From Mesaphorura yosii (Eukaryota; Arthropoda; Collembola; Poduromorpha; Tullbergiidae): a stretch of 64,000 nt of DNA. The notes beneath the pieces are model-generated. The model made no database searches and had not been told where the DNA came from. It was given only the letters and a program-made list of their open reading frames with translations. Positions 10,559 to 21,431 of this stretch are shown here, piece after piece; the stretch's first letter is position 1, and every line of letters begins with the position of its first letter. The DNA lies in contig WIXG01000108.1 in NCBI GenBank assembly GCA_009869945.1, positions 62,001 through 126,000 on the forward strand. The letters run 5' to 3'. Made by a program: the position numbers and the translations under genes.

Positions 10559-11947
10559 TTTCGTAATCGAAAGATGCAGGTTGGAAAGTGAAACACAAAA
10601 GGACCGAAACTGAGAAAATTTAGCCTAAATTTCCCCAAAATCGAGGATATCAGTGAAATGAGGCGAGAAAGGCTTGAAATTGTGAGCCTTGGGCCGGTGT
10701 GTTCTCTGAATGGAATCGTTGGACGAAATGGTTGAAACAATGCTCAATTAATACGGGTTATAGCCTGCCTGCCTGCAATGGGCGCAACTGTCACACACCC
10801 GAGGGAGCACAGCAAAATGTTGAGTGCTGCTCACACGACACGGCGTTTCTGTATCCCTATATTTCTGTATTTTTGTGCAAAAATTACGACATTCGGCGTG
10901 CTTCTAGAAAAATTAGCAATTCTTGCTTGCTTGTTTGTTTTTGTACTGCAGCCTTCAGTTGTTACACTTCATTCATGCAAGAACCCAAAGTCACAGCGTT
11001 CAGCGTTTACACTTTCTGAGATTTCGCACAAAATGGACTCATTCACGCAGGCAGACAGGCGAAAAATGTGCGCTTCACGACTTTCCAACGCTTTCCGTTG
11101 CGGATTGTGAATTGCGAATTCTTCTAATTAATCGGCAAGTTATCTGCACATTACGGAGAACGCATTTTCTTTATGCAAAACGAAAAATGCAAAATCAGCG
11201 AAGGTTCTCTGTTCTGCGATGCAGCAGGTACGTGAATCTCCATGAATCCATACCACATGACTTCATTCAAACTTCCATTCATTGCGTGCCTGGACCGACC
11301 GCGATCGTGAATGAGTAATCCAGCAATTCCAACAGTCAACAACACCAGAAAAATGCAGCTTTATGGAAGTATTACGCAGAAGGCAGAAACTTTTAAGTTG
11401 TGAATCGATCGTATGACAGAAAACGAGAGAAATCAGCGTTTTTCTTGATTTCAGCGCGGATTTGGTTTGACTCGACGCGATTCCGTTGAGTCAGCTCGTT
11501 TACATATTTCTCATGGTCAGTTTTCGTCAATTTGACAGCGAATATCGAAATCAATTCAATCGCAGCGCAATCAATAAGCAAACGATTGGCCGTCTTGTGG
11601 TCTTGTAATAAAATAATATAAATTAAAGCGTAATGACCCGAAGCGTAATTACTCCAATGACTTGTTGACACGGCTGCTAAATGAATGAAATGCATTCAAT
11701 TGCACAAGCCAATACAATTTTTATGCTTCGCCTTGTAACGTGAGCTTTAGCACTCGCATTGCGTCTTGGCAATGAATTCACAATTACACAGAGTACGACG
11801 GCACGGGGCAGATTGAGAATTGAACTGCTTAATTATGGCGTTGGCTTTTACATCAAAACACGAATAAACCTCTCAACTATCTGATCTACACAATGACTAG
11901 ACTAGAATAAAACACTGAAACTACGTCCTCGGGGCGCATACCCTTCC
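10559..11947. other. Spacer between IGF-like genes B and C
   Basis: About 1.4 kb. The right end is the 3' UTR of gene C, and the left end is the 5' region of gene B with a weak minus-strand TATA-like TATAAC at 10757-10762. A tandem GCCTGCCTGCCTGC microsatellite sits at about 10764-10777. No exon is supported. Confidence 0.4.
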
Positions 11948-13287
11948 TCATGCCTTCGGGTAGTAGGTCTGAAGCTGGTCGGAGAACCCCATCGGAAACG
12001 AGACCGGTCCTTCCTCCGTCCGCCAGCCGCTGGTGTACTTAGGGACCAACACCGTCGGTGACCACCGCGTGCCTTCTTGGGTCCGCTCCTCCGACGAGAT
12101 GAAGTCCCGCGCCGTCTCGTCCGACGCCGGAGCGGCTTCCTGAAATGGCGGATTCACTTCGCGATTAGACACTGCCTTGCCCTGCTGCCAAAAGCTAATT
12201 CGCCGCAGCCGTCGCTCGTTGGCATTGAAGATCGGCCTCCGACGAAACGTCGGCGTCGTGTAGTCGGGGACGAAGTTCACGTATCGGCTTCGGGCTGGGG
12301 CGGAGCTGCTACTGCTGCGAGGAGAGCCGTACCAGTCCTGAAGCTGAAGCATGAATGGAAGCGACGACAGCCCCTCGTCACCCTTCGCATTCAGTGGCGG
12401 AGTGGGCATTGCTGGAAGTTCGGGCTTGGAATGCAAAGCAAAAAGAAAGCAAGGCTTAAGCTTTCATGGATTGAGCAATTAGTGTGTTAATCAGCGGCCC
12501 AGCCTCCTTGCCCATGCAGTATGAATTTCTAAACCTTATAAATGTGCAGGAAAAGTAACCTTACCGGTTCCTCCTCTTCTTGAACGAGAATCTCTGTACG
12601 GACTTCGGCTTGAGGAAGGTCAGGAGCAGCCATGGAGGTTTGAGCCGTCATAGTTGGAGCGTAAAGCCTGGAAATAAATAATTGTGAATTAATGCTCACG
12701 TCATAATTCGCCCTCACGTGAGTGATGGCTACACTTACCCGCAGTATTTCCTCAGCTGCGACGGTGAACACGACTTTTTGCAACACTCATTCACGATATT
12801 CTCGTTCTTGGCGCTCTCCTCAAACGTGTCACGCCCGCTCTCGCCGTCCGCGTGCCTTTTGCGATGCCCGTGGCCGTACTTTCGGTGGGGACCTTGCAAT
12901 ATCGAAGGTCACTTGATACTAATTATGTTCACAGTAATTAATAGTCGCAGTAATTAACTCACCGACAGAAGGACCCTGGCAAATGTATCTCATGTGATCG
13001 ACCAGTCGATGTCCGCATAGGATTTTCTTGTCTGAATGAGCGGGGTCCACCCTGTAATGAGAATGAGCATGTCTGCTGTATCTTGCGTCGTCAGTCTCAG
13101 TCTCAGTCGGGTCGCCCATGTATCGTCCACCGCCTCCGAGTCTGCCAATGCTGCCACCAATGCCGTTTTGGTGCACGAGAACTGCCCCGCTGGTCCAGTT
13201 GAAGTCGTCGAGGAGGACGGCTCCAAGCGCCCAGAGGGCGATGGACCAGTTGCAGCCAAAGCACGTCAGCCCGGGCGCGAACAACAT
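11948..13287 (-). CDS. Arthropod IGF/insulin-like peptide precursor C with long C-terminal tail
   Basis: Coding exons in reading order: 13287-12963, 12892-12739, 12667-12565, 12424-11948, with intron phases 1, 2 and 0, giving 352 residues. The first coding exon opens directly with ATG after an acceptor (TTGCTTACAG), so an upstream non-coding exon is implied. The N-terminus (MLFAPGLTCFGCNWSIALWA..) is hydrophobic and signal-like. B-chain: KKILCGHRLVDHMRYIC (C-x11-C). The connecting peptide has RKR. A-chain: NENIVNECCKKSCSPSQLRKYC, the most insulin-like of the three. The next exon ends in an acidic EEEEP run. The last exon gives a 158-residue tail with DWYGSPRSSSSS and YVNFVPDYTTPTFRRRP. It is a secreted IGF-like ligand by family. 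The tail's function is unknown. If the start lies in an upstream exon, the signal peptide would be longer. Confidence 0.87.
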
Positions 13288-13935
13288 CTGTAAGCAAATA
13301 AACAGAGCAAATTCGGCAAGGCGTAAGCGGAAATGACGCTAGCCAGTGAACACCGACTGCAACAAAGTGACTGAAGGATTTCAATCTCATCGAAATCAGG
13401 TGTCGTTAATTCTTGCTGATTCTTAATCATATCTGTTGACAAACACTCGCCCAGAAAACGCGCAAGATGCAAGATTGCGAATTTTGGCAATGCTGAATGG
13501 TGGTAATTGCAATCCAAATGCCAGAGATTTCATTCCTTCCTATTTTGAACAAGAAGAATTGCTTCCATTGTTTGTTCACGTTGCGTCTTCGACTCGAATG
13601 CCATTCTCGGCTGCGGCTATTAAAATGCCTCTTAAAATTGCCGGTCAGGGTCGAGTGACAATTTTAATTACTTTACATAGCTAGCCTACTTTCGGGACGA
13701 TTCCAAAGATTTTTACGGCCTCGTGTCGGCCTGCCTCAGAAGTCTGCCTGGCGTGATGTGCTTGTTCAAGCATGCATAAATAAGCCATTAAATATTGGAA
13801 TTTAATTACGGCAGGGTGAGCTGTACGCCTTGTTATTTGATGCAAGAAGAATTTGGTGTGGCATGGCATTGAGTCTGCCCTAAAAATAGCAGCAGCAGCA
13901 ACGCAATTTAATTACGATTACGTCTAAATTCTTAC

Positions 13936-14030
13936 CGTCTGCTTCTGGCGATGGCGGCTGCTTCACTTCGGCCAGAAACCTGACTGCCGTGAAGCTGGAA
14001 AACAGGAGCCTGCGAGCGTACGTGTGTCTG
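13936..14030 (-). other. Probable non-coding first exon of IGF-like gene C
   Basis: On the minus strand the TATA box at 14056-14063 is followed about 34 nt later by an initiator-like TCAGACA near 14029, then by a stretch without ATG up to a strong donor (GCAGACG|GTAAGAA, exon end 13936). The matching acceptor is at 13288, directly before the ATG of gene C. Confidence 0.45.
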
Positions 14031-14055
14031 ACCAAACTTCTGGACTTCTTACTGG

Positions 14056-14063
14056 TTTTTATA
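14056..14063 (-). promoter_or_regulatory. TATA box of IGF-like gene C
   Basis: TATAAAAA on the minus strand with an initiator-like TCAGACA about 34 nt downstream and a 5' UTR exon after it. Spacing fits an arthropod TATA-Inr core promoter. Confidence 0.45.
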
Positions 14064-16175
14064 CGCCCTCATTTTCATATTCTTTGGCTTCGACTTTCGA
14101 TCTGAGCCTTCATTCGTCATCCGTGATTCTTGATTTGATGTGGCTTGGTTTTGAGATACAAAATGCGAGAGCAACCAGAGTTAAACTCAGTCTTGCGCAT
14201 GGCTGAAGCTTTCATGAAGCTTCAATGACTAAGCTTTCAATGGAATAATACATTGAAATACGAAATTATGCGTTTGACATTTTGTATGCCTGCTTGTTTG
14301 ATTGCTAATTGAAATTACACGTTTCGGATCCCGCCCGAGCCCAGGCTGGTCTTTGATGTCGGTCGCAATCGGGATTTCCAAACAAGTTTGGAAATACCGA
14401 CACGTGGGCTGAGCTTTGAGCTTTGCTCGTCTAAGGCGACCGCGTCAACGTCTTCCAGTGCAAGCGCCAATGGGCGTGGCCATTCATAATGTGAATTCTT
14501 TCAATTAAATCCTGAGATTCAAATCCGGTAAACGGCTGGCTCAAAATTCTCCAATTCTCTAATTGCAGGAAAACGTAGCTTTTATTTAAGATTGGTGCAG
14601 TCGTTTCATTTCCCACGCGTCCCGAAGCATAGCATAATTTTAAACTTGATGGCATCTCTCATTAAGGACTGGGTTTGCTAATGCTAATCACTTTCTTTCT
14701 TCAAAATGGCCCATGCTTCAAACTCAGCCAGCCGACGTCAACGTTTTTGAACGAATCGTTTATTAAAGGCAATTCCTGACATTCCTGGAATGGAATTTAG
14801 TGAGGTTGGTCAAATCCAATGGTGCATTGATTGCACAAGCAAGCAGGGCAAGGCGGTGCTAACTTTCGACCGACTTGGATGATGGGGAAGCCTGCCGGCG
14901 GTGGCGGTGACTTCTGACAAGGCGCACGGCGATGATAGGCTCAAATTAAATCAATAAACTGAACGACGCAAATAAACGATTTGCAATTTGCAAAGGGGTA
15001 TATTTAACCATCATTCAAATAAAACCTTTTTCAATCAGTAATAAATGTAGATAGCAATCACCGTCATACACATTTTTTAATCCTTTTATCAATCAAATAA
15101 ATGTATTTAAAAATTTTTTATATCATTTCAATATTTCATATGCTTTTCTCAATTGAATGTCCAGAGCCCTCAACAAGTTCTTCGGCGCAACATGTCAAAC
15201 TCGTTATGAAAACGTAAGCCAAATAAATTACTGTAGCTCCAGGTAATTCTCATACCACAGTATCAGTTGCAATGCAAGTGATTGGAAGAAATCCATTTTG
15301 TACATGTGTATTTTTCGGAGACATTGTTAACAGTTTAGCTGTTGTGAAAGGGCTTGTCTCATTGCCCTCACTCGCGACAGATGTGGCGAGTGGCCAGAAG
15401 CGAGAGAGCGTCCACCTGGAGGTAAGAAAGGTCGAATTCGGCAATAAATTTTGAACTTGGCTCTTGTATTCTGATTCTAATCTAAGTGAGTCATGAAAAG
15501 TATTGTTTGATGGATGATAGAATTTACTTATGCGAAATATGAAAAACCTTGTGTGATTGATGATTGGTTTTATTGGAGATTGCGTATTTTAATTGACAAA
15601 AGACACCATTTTCTGAATGATAAAAAGGTTTGTTTGAGTGATGATAAAATTCCAACACATTTGCAAATAGACATTACGTCATTCGACGCAAAGTTAAAAT
15701 AGGTACGTATTTATTTCATCTTTCTGCCTTTAGCTCGTAATTGCAAAATTGAGGAGAGATTACAAACTCTGGTCCCAGTACACATGCCCAGGAATTTGAG
15801 ATCCATAAATACAGTGCAGTTTAAATGCTCCGTCGTGTATTATACCAAATGCTGCTAACCTTAGCATACATGCGAAACCTCTAAAAACGAACGCGTGAGA
15901 GCCGAGATTCTTGAATACAAACATGGATACTTTTCTTACAACTAAAGCTAACCCAAAATGACGTCAGCAAGCAAAAGCGTCACATTTTTCAGTGATTACA
16001 CGCTTTCAGTTTGCAAAATTCGTTCATGTCACAGAGGTGACGGCGATAATTATTTGTACAAATGCAGGAATTCAATTCCGGTCCTCGCAGAGATTTTCCA
16101 CCGAGTCCCAAATTGAAGCCAAGGCAAGGCACTTCAACCTGCGTGTCGGCAGCAGCAGCCGCAGGGCCCTGTCGT
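14064..16175. other. Intergenic region, IGF-like gene C to zinc-finger gene
   Basis: About 2.1 kb. It contains the upstream DNA of gene C, including a near-perfect dyad at 14369-14400, and on the right the 3' UTR of the zinc-finger gene. A 62-codon open frame at 15514-15702 (+) has no motif, and its sequence is built from degenerate TGATGATAAAA-like units. It is not called as a gene. Confidence 0.4.
14369..14400. repeat. Inverted repeat (dyad) upstream of IGF-like gene C
   Basis: Left arm 14369-14383 and right arm 14386-14400 are reverse complements. The inner 10 bp (ATTTCCAAAC / GTTTGGAAAT) match perfectly with a 2-nt centre. After one mismatch, four more outer bases match (TCGG / CCGA). 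It lies about 340 nt upstream of the proposed start of gene C. The 2-nt centre suits a dimeric protein site better than an RNA hairpin. Confidence 0.6.
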
Positions 16176-19100
16176 TCACTGATACGAGTAGTGGTAGTAG
16201 GAGAAAGGTGGCGTCATCCCGACGTTGACGTTCATGTGCTGGAGCGGAAGCGGGGACATCGGAAGGTGGTGGCTCAGGTTGGCCTGTAGTTGCCCGTGCG
16301 AGCACGCAGCATTTGTATGGCCGACGCTGAGGCCTTGCGCCCCGCCGCCAACGCCGCTGGAATGGTGGATATGCCCCAAATGGCACGGCGAAGACTGAGC
16401 GTTGGCGTGGGAAAGCAGTGCGCCTTGAGTGTTCATTCCCACAATGCTGCTGTTGCCTTGCTGACCTCCTCCAGACTGCGCCTGCGAGACGAGTGGAATG
16501 TGGGCAGGCGGCGCAGCGGCAACACCTGGGGTTACCGAGGTGAGGGTCGAAAGGTGGCTGGGGGCGTGTGCGTGTGTGTGGATGTGGTGGCCCATGGGCA
16601 CGTGTCCATGGCTGAGAGTCAACGGAGGCGTAGGCGGATGCGTCGTCGGAAGAACGGCGTGCGCGTGTGCCGGAGATGGAGCCGAGTCGATCGCGCCGCC
16701 TGAGATTACCGGGCTCATGCTCCGCGCCTGTGCCTGGGCGGAGCCCAGCGGAGACGTGGACGAGGACTGCATCATTGAGCACTGCTGAATTTGGGACGCT
16801 ATCGAGAGAAGGATACTGCAGTGAGACAGCTCCGGACTGGACGACGCTTGGCTTTCTGTTTCTTCCAGAATCTGCCTTGCATCCTCGCTCTCCTGCGATT
16901 GGCCACCTGGAGCAGATCTTAAATGTTGCTCTTGCATATGTCTTCTCTGGTGCTTCTTCAGCGCCAGCCGCTTCGCAAACTGCCTGCCGCATTGCCTGCA
17001 AGGGAAGAATTCTTGCTTGCTGGATTCCCGCGGTGCTGCACGCGGGCGGTGTGTGTCGCTCATTGAAGAGGAGTTGGCCTCGGCCTCCGCCTCCTCCAGC
17101 GCGAGAGAGGCCTCGTTCACGTTGCCATGCTGCGGTGAAGACGCCATGGCCATGGCGATCGTGGGAATGTTGAGCTCCATCAAGTCCGAGTCTGGGTGAA
17201 ACTTCTTAATGTGGGCCTTCAGACTCTGCCTTTGTATAAAGTACTTTGTGCAGAGCGGACAAAGCAGAGTTTGGCCAAGCGCCTTGGCCTCTTCGTGCCT
17301 CGCCATATGTTTCTCCAGCCGATCCCGCCCCGTCACGAACCGCAGGCAGTCTGGGCACTGGTGCTTGTTGCCCATGCCGTGCAGCTTCACATGTTGCTTC
17401 AGAATGTCGGGCCGTAGAAACTCTTTCTTGCACATTGGGCAGTGGTGCACCTCGTCGGAGCCGTGCGACTTGAGGTGGTCCGACAGTTTGTCGCGCCGGG
17501 AGAAGCGCTTCTCGCAGATGTGGCACGCAAACATTTTCTCCTCGGAGTGCACGTACATGTGACGCATGAGTTTGTCCTTCCGCGCAAAACGCTTCCCGCA
17601 TTTCTCGCACTGGGACGACTTGTCAGCTCGCCCAACCCGTTTGACCTTCTCGCCGTTTATGTTTGCGGATTTGGGATCCGTTTTTCCATTGCCTCCACCT
17701 TTCGACCGACTTCGTTTCGCTTTGGTAATCCTTCGATTTAGGCTTGGGCTCAGGCTCCGTTTGTGATTCTTGGCGAGGGCGTTGAGCGCCATCCCCTCGT
17801 GACTTTCGTACTCATCGTCCTGACTGCTGCTTCCACTGCCGTCCCCGACAGAATCTTCGTGCCGAACGTCTTGGCTGTTGCTGTTAACGAAATGGCGAAA
17901 ACTGCTACTGTTCGAGTCGTCTTCGTCTCCAACTTGCGGATCAGGGCTTCTTGAGACGCACGCTTGAGATCTGCCGTTCCCGTACTCGTTGTACCGCTGA
18001 GACTCAACCAGACTCATCTTTTTCGACCTTGTCGACGCCGACGCGTCAGCTGCTCCGTTCACTTCTTTCTTCATTCTACCACTGATTTTGGCCAATCCGC
18101 AGTTTTCGTCACTTTGCCCATTCCTGTGAGTAATTTTTGAATTCCTGCAGCGCTCGTTTGCGTTTCCGGCTGCGGTGGTGCCGAATTTTCTCTTCTTGGC
18201 CTGCACCTGCGCCTTTTTCTCCTGCTTGCTTCTGCCGGGCGCCCTCAGCTTTCGGGTCTTTCGCAAAAATTGTAATTGACATTCTACCAAGTGAGCCTTC
18301 AAGGTTTTCTTTGACTGAAATGCTTCACTGCACGTCGGCGTTGGGCACGGATGCTTGAGCTTCAGGCTCAGGTGGCCGTTTGTTTTCGTGGCGCGCGGCG
18401 ATGGTGACGGTTTCGCTATTGCCACGCCGTCAGCTTCCTGTTCGCGTTCTTGTTTCGAGGCAGAATACGAATCATCCCCGCTCAGCGCAATATTCAAGCC
18501 ACTCTGACAATCATCATCGTCGTCATCGTCCTGTTCGCCGCCAGAACTGATGCGGCTCCTGCCATCCAGCTCCGTCATTGTGGGAGTCGTCACGGCCTGA
18601 TCCTCGTCAGGAGTGTTTGTCCTCTCAAACGATGACGTGTTGCTGCTGTTGTGGGATGAGGAAGACATGTCGAGCTCGAGTCGGGCAGGGTGCGCTTGGG
18701 CGTGTGGAATTGACGGGCTTGTCCCGTCATGACTGTGACTGTGGCCATGACCTTGGTTTCGATTTTGGCTTTGGTTTTGGCTCAGCGAGTGGGCGAGGCA
18801 GATATGCGAGTCGAGCTGGTTTCTCGACACAAATTCGTCAGAGCAAATGTTACATTTGTACTTGGCGTACTGAGAACAGCCTTCGTCGTCAGATTGGCAC
18901 TGGCATCCGTCCTGATGATTCTCACCGCCATCATTTGCGTACTGCTGCTGGCCGGCGGCGGCGCCCTGCATTGACTTGCTGCCGCCCCCGCCGTTCATGC
19001 ACGACGGCAGCACGCCCACGCCGTTTGAGCCCTGATTGGATTCTTCTTCCGTGCTCTCGGCTTCTCGCAGTTCGTTCTCGCCGCCGCCGTCGGCGTCCGA

Positions 19101-20595
19101 GTCAAACTCGTCCCACCAGCTCGTGTGTTCTTGGCTTTGGTTCTGCTGCTGCGGTTTGACGAGATGTTCCTGGTGTGCGTGGGTGTGCGCGTGCGCAGGC
19201 GGCGGAGGTGGCACATTGTTAACATTTGGCACAATCGTTGGCTCAATTTCCATGTGCTGCATTGACCGTTGCTTTGGGTTACCAGCTTCATGCTGCTGGA
19301 GCATGGAAGGCGGCAAGTAGGAACTCATCGGCATGGCGTGGCCGTTTGGAATGTTGGCCATTTTGTTGGCGTCATCGGCGGGCTTCAGTCCATTGCAGTT
19401 CTCATTTATCACCGCAGACGGCAACTGGTCGGGGTACAGCTCTACAATTGTGCAGTCCTCAAAAGTGAAGAGCACCCCTCGAATCGTGTGGCGATGTGAG
19501 TCGCGACCCCGGCGATGGTTTTCTGGCGCCAAAGGAGATCGGAGCCTGCAGGCTGCGCAGCCTTCGAAATGTTGGCTCTTCTGCACCTCCGAATCGCCGA
19601 ATGACGTGAAATTCGGCGTTCCGTTGCCACCGACACCGTTCATGCATATGGAGGCTGGATCCGAGTGCGAGTAGTTGCCTTGCTTCAGGTGCAGGACAAT
19701 CCGACCTTCAAAGTACATTTTTCCGTACACGGAGTACCCGCTGTTTGGATCGCCGTGCCCCTGCTGGTTCAGCTGTGAGTCGCCCTGCTGCTCGAAGTTG
19801 TCGATCTGAGGGAAGACGGGCATCATTGAATGCGAGTGTTGCTGCTGGTGGGAATGTGCGTGTTCGTGTTCGCTCACGGCCACGCCGACGCCGTTACGAA
19901 GGATGACGCTCGGCGGCGCAAGTTTCTGGTGGCAGTGGCTCTCCGCCATCGGCATCAGCCCAGCCAGACCGTCCCGAACAGGAACTTGGTGCTGGCACGG
20001 AACCATGGCGCTCTCGTCGAGAGAGTGCGGGTGGGCCAGCTGCTGAACGTTGCGCCTGTGCATTATCATCTCTTCGTCCACCTCCTCCTCTTCTTCGTCG
20101 TCTTCTGAACCGTCGTCCGTGTCTTCCAGAACTGTAACGCAAAGTAAAAATGTCAAATACTGAAACTCTTCGCCACATTCGTCAGGAAATAAGATTAGTT
20201 TTTGTAAATTATCCAAGTATACCGTCGTTGGCGCTGAGGGGATGATTTTGTGGCACATGGCGGTCCTGCCCCGTTGCGTCGCCCGTAATCACAGATGCCC
20301 CATTGTTCATTTCTTGATCTTGGCCGCCTTCTTCGACCATTGCGTGAGAGGGAATGGCGACGTTTATCGAGCTGGAGAGCGGCAACCCCGCCGAAATGTG
20401 CATTGGCTGCTGCGGCTGAGGTTGGAAGCGGTGCGGCCTGAAGGGGGACGAAATAACCTGGCCGTGACTGCCCCCATTTCCAAACATCATGTGATCAGAT
20501 GTGTTCATTCCATTGAGGAGGCACTCCACGGGCCAGGAGACGTCGTTTCCCGAACCCCAGGTGCCCTCCATCGCACGAGGGTGCGTGTCGCCCAT
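16176..20595 (-). CDS. Large C2H2 zinc-finger protein, probable transcription factor
   Basis: Two coding exons, 20595-20223 and 20131-16176, are joined at phase 1 and give 1442 residues. Eight C2H2-type fingers are visible: one near residue 546 (CNICSDEFVSRNQLDSHICLAH core), a variant ending in Cys near 718, five in tandem at about 965-1104 (CEKCGKRFARKDKLMRH.., CHICEKRFSRRDKLSDH.., CPMCKKEFLRPDILKQH.., CPDCLRFVTGRDRLEKH.., CPLCTKYFIQRQSLKAH..) and one near 1168. Between them are acidic, Ser/Asn/His-rich and basic low-complexity segments, including a DDDDDD run and KKRKFG/KAKRSRSK nuclear-signal-like clusters. The last 150 residues are Ser/His/Pro/Gly-rich. The tandem block suggests sequence-specific DNA binding in the nucleus. 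I do not recognise the orthologue. The start at 20595 follows an acceptor by 11 nt, so an earlier start in an upstream exon is possible. Confidence 0.92.
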
Positions 20596-20804
20596 TATCG
20601 GCCTGCCTGTTGGATGATAAGAATGCTAATCAGTTTGTAAGTCGACCGTACAGTATAAAAATTAGTTAATTATCAACTAATAATGTTTACCTGAGATTCT
20701 GTCTGGAAAAATTCGTAGTCAAGCACTACACGGACGCCATGTTTGCCTAAACTAAAGGAATGTAGATTTATTTCTCCACACTTGGCCTCAATTGTTTGCT
20801 CTTG

Positions 20805-20811
20805 TATAAAA
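20805..20811 (+). promoter_or_regulatory. TATA box candidate
   Basis: TATAAAA on the plus strand about 100 nt before the ATG at 20906 and 630 nt before the nurim-like start. It could serve either a small transcript or the nurim-like gene. Confidence 0.3.
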
Positions 20812-20905
20812 TCTACCTAACGAGATTATCTTCCCCTTGATAAAGTGCCTACACCGAAAGGGCCTCAGACTTGTTTTTCTTGTTGGTTCGCACTTTGCAG
20901 GGAAG

Positions 20906-21154
20906 ATGGAACAGGAACGGGGTTTCTTTGTACTGGACCTTCTCGCCGTGCGTGCTGTTTCTATGTTTAGCCTGTCTGTTGTCTCATCGCTCGGTGAGTT
21001 CCGGCTCCCTCGCCGAGTCACCCGAATCGATGATTGTGGGAAACAGAAGCGAAGCTTTATTTTCCCACTCAACAACTGTTGTTTACATTTTGTCTGTCAA
21101 AGCTCAAGTGGGAATCCAACGGGCACTTGCTTTGCATCGTTTCTTATCTGGTAA
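20906..21154 (+). CDS. Possible small ORF, 82 residues, unknown
   Basis: The first ATG after the TATA box at 20805 opens 82 codons (MEQERGFFVLDLLAVRAVSM..). A second frame over the same DNA is also open and reads like a membrane segment (YWTFSPCVLFLCLACLL). The stretch begins right after an acceptor-like CACTTTGCAG. It may be an exon of an unresolved transcript, a 5' leader of the nurim-like gene, or chance. I recognise no family. Confidence 0.2.
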   Translation: MEQERGFFVLDLLAVRAVSMFSLSVVSSLGEFRLPRRVTRIDDCGKQKRSFIFPLNNCCLHFVCQSSSGNPTGTCFASFLIW

Positions 21155-21431
21155 ATTGTGACCTTTAAATTGCTTCGTGCGAAGAATACTTGCCACTCAC
21201 ATTTTGTTATAATTCGCTCGCTCGCTCAATTCTCAATTCCTCAATTCGTTGAATCTACGAAAGTGTTTGTGTTTCGCTGCTCACGGACGTTCAATTGACT
21301 TTTCGACCGTTGTGTACGCTTTACGCTAAAACACCCGTTTCGTGGATCAGACGCCTTTCGAAGCAAAAGATCAGTACTTGCCTATTTTGCGAAAGCAGAA
21401 TTGTCATTGTCAATTGCCATTAGTGAGAAAA

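Larger units (their letters stand above)
20596..21431. other. Divergent intergenic region, zinc-finger gene and nurim-like gene
   Basis: It holds the 5' side of the minus-strand zinc-finger gene, a plus-strand TATA box at 20805 with a possible small ORF at 20906, and the 5' UTR region of the nurim-like gene. A short GCTC repeat lies near 21213-21225. Confidence 0.4.

Noticed and set aside
15514-15702. 62-codon plus-strand ORF
   Set aside because: AT-rich, made of degenerate repeated units, no motif and no splice context.
16072-17001. 309-codon open frame on the minus strand
   Set aside because: It overlaps the end of the zinc-finger gene in another frame of the same strand; the zinc-finger frame has motifs and this one only low-complexity Arg/Ala/Pro.
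18578-19159. 193-codon open frame on the plus strand
   Set aside because: Antisense shadow of the zinc-finger coding exon; no family motif.
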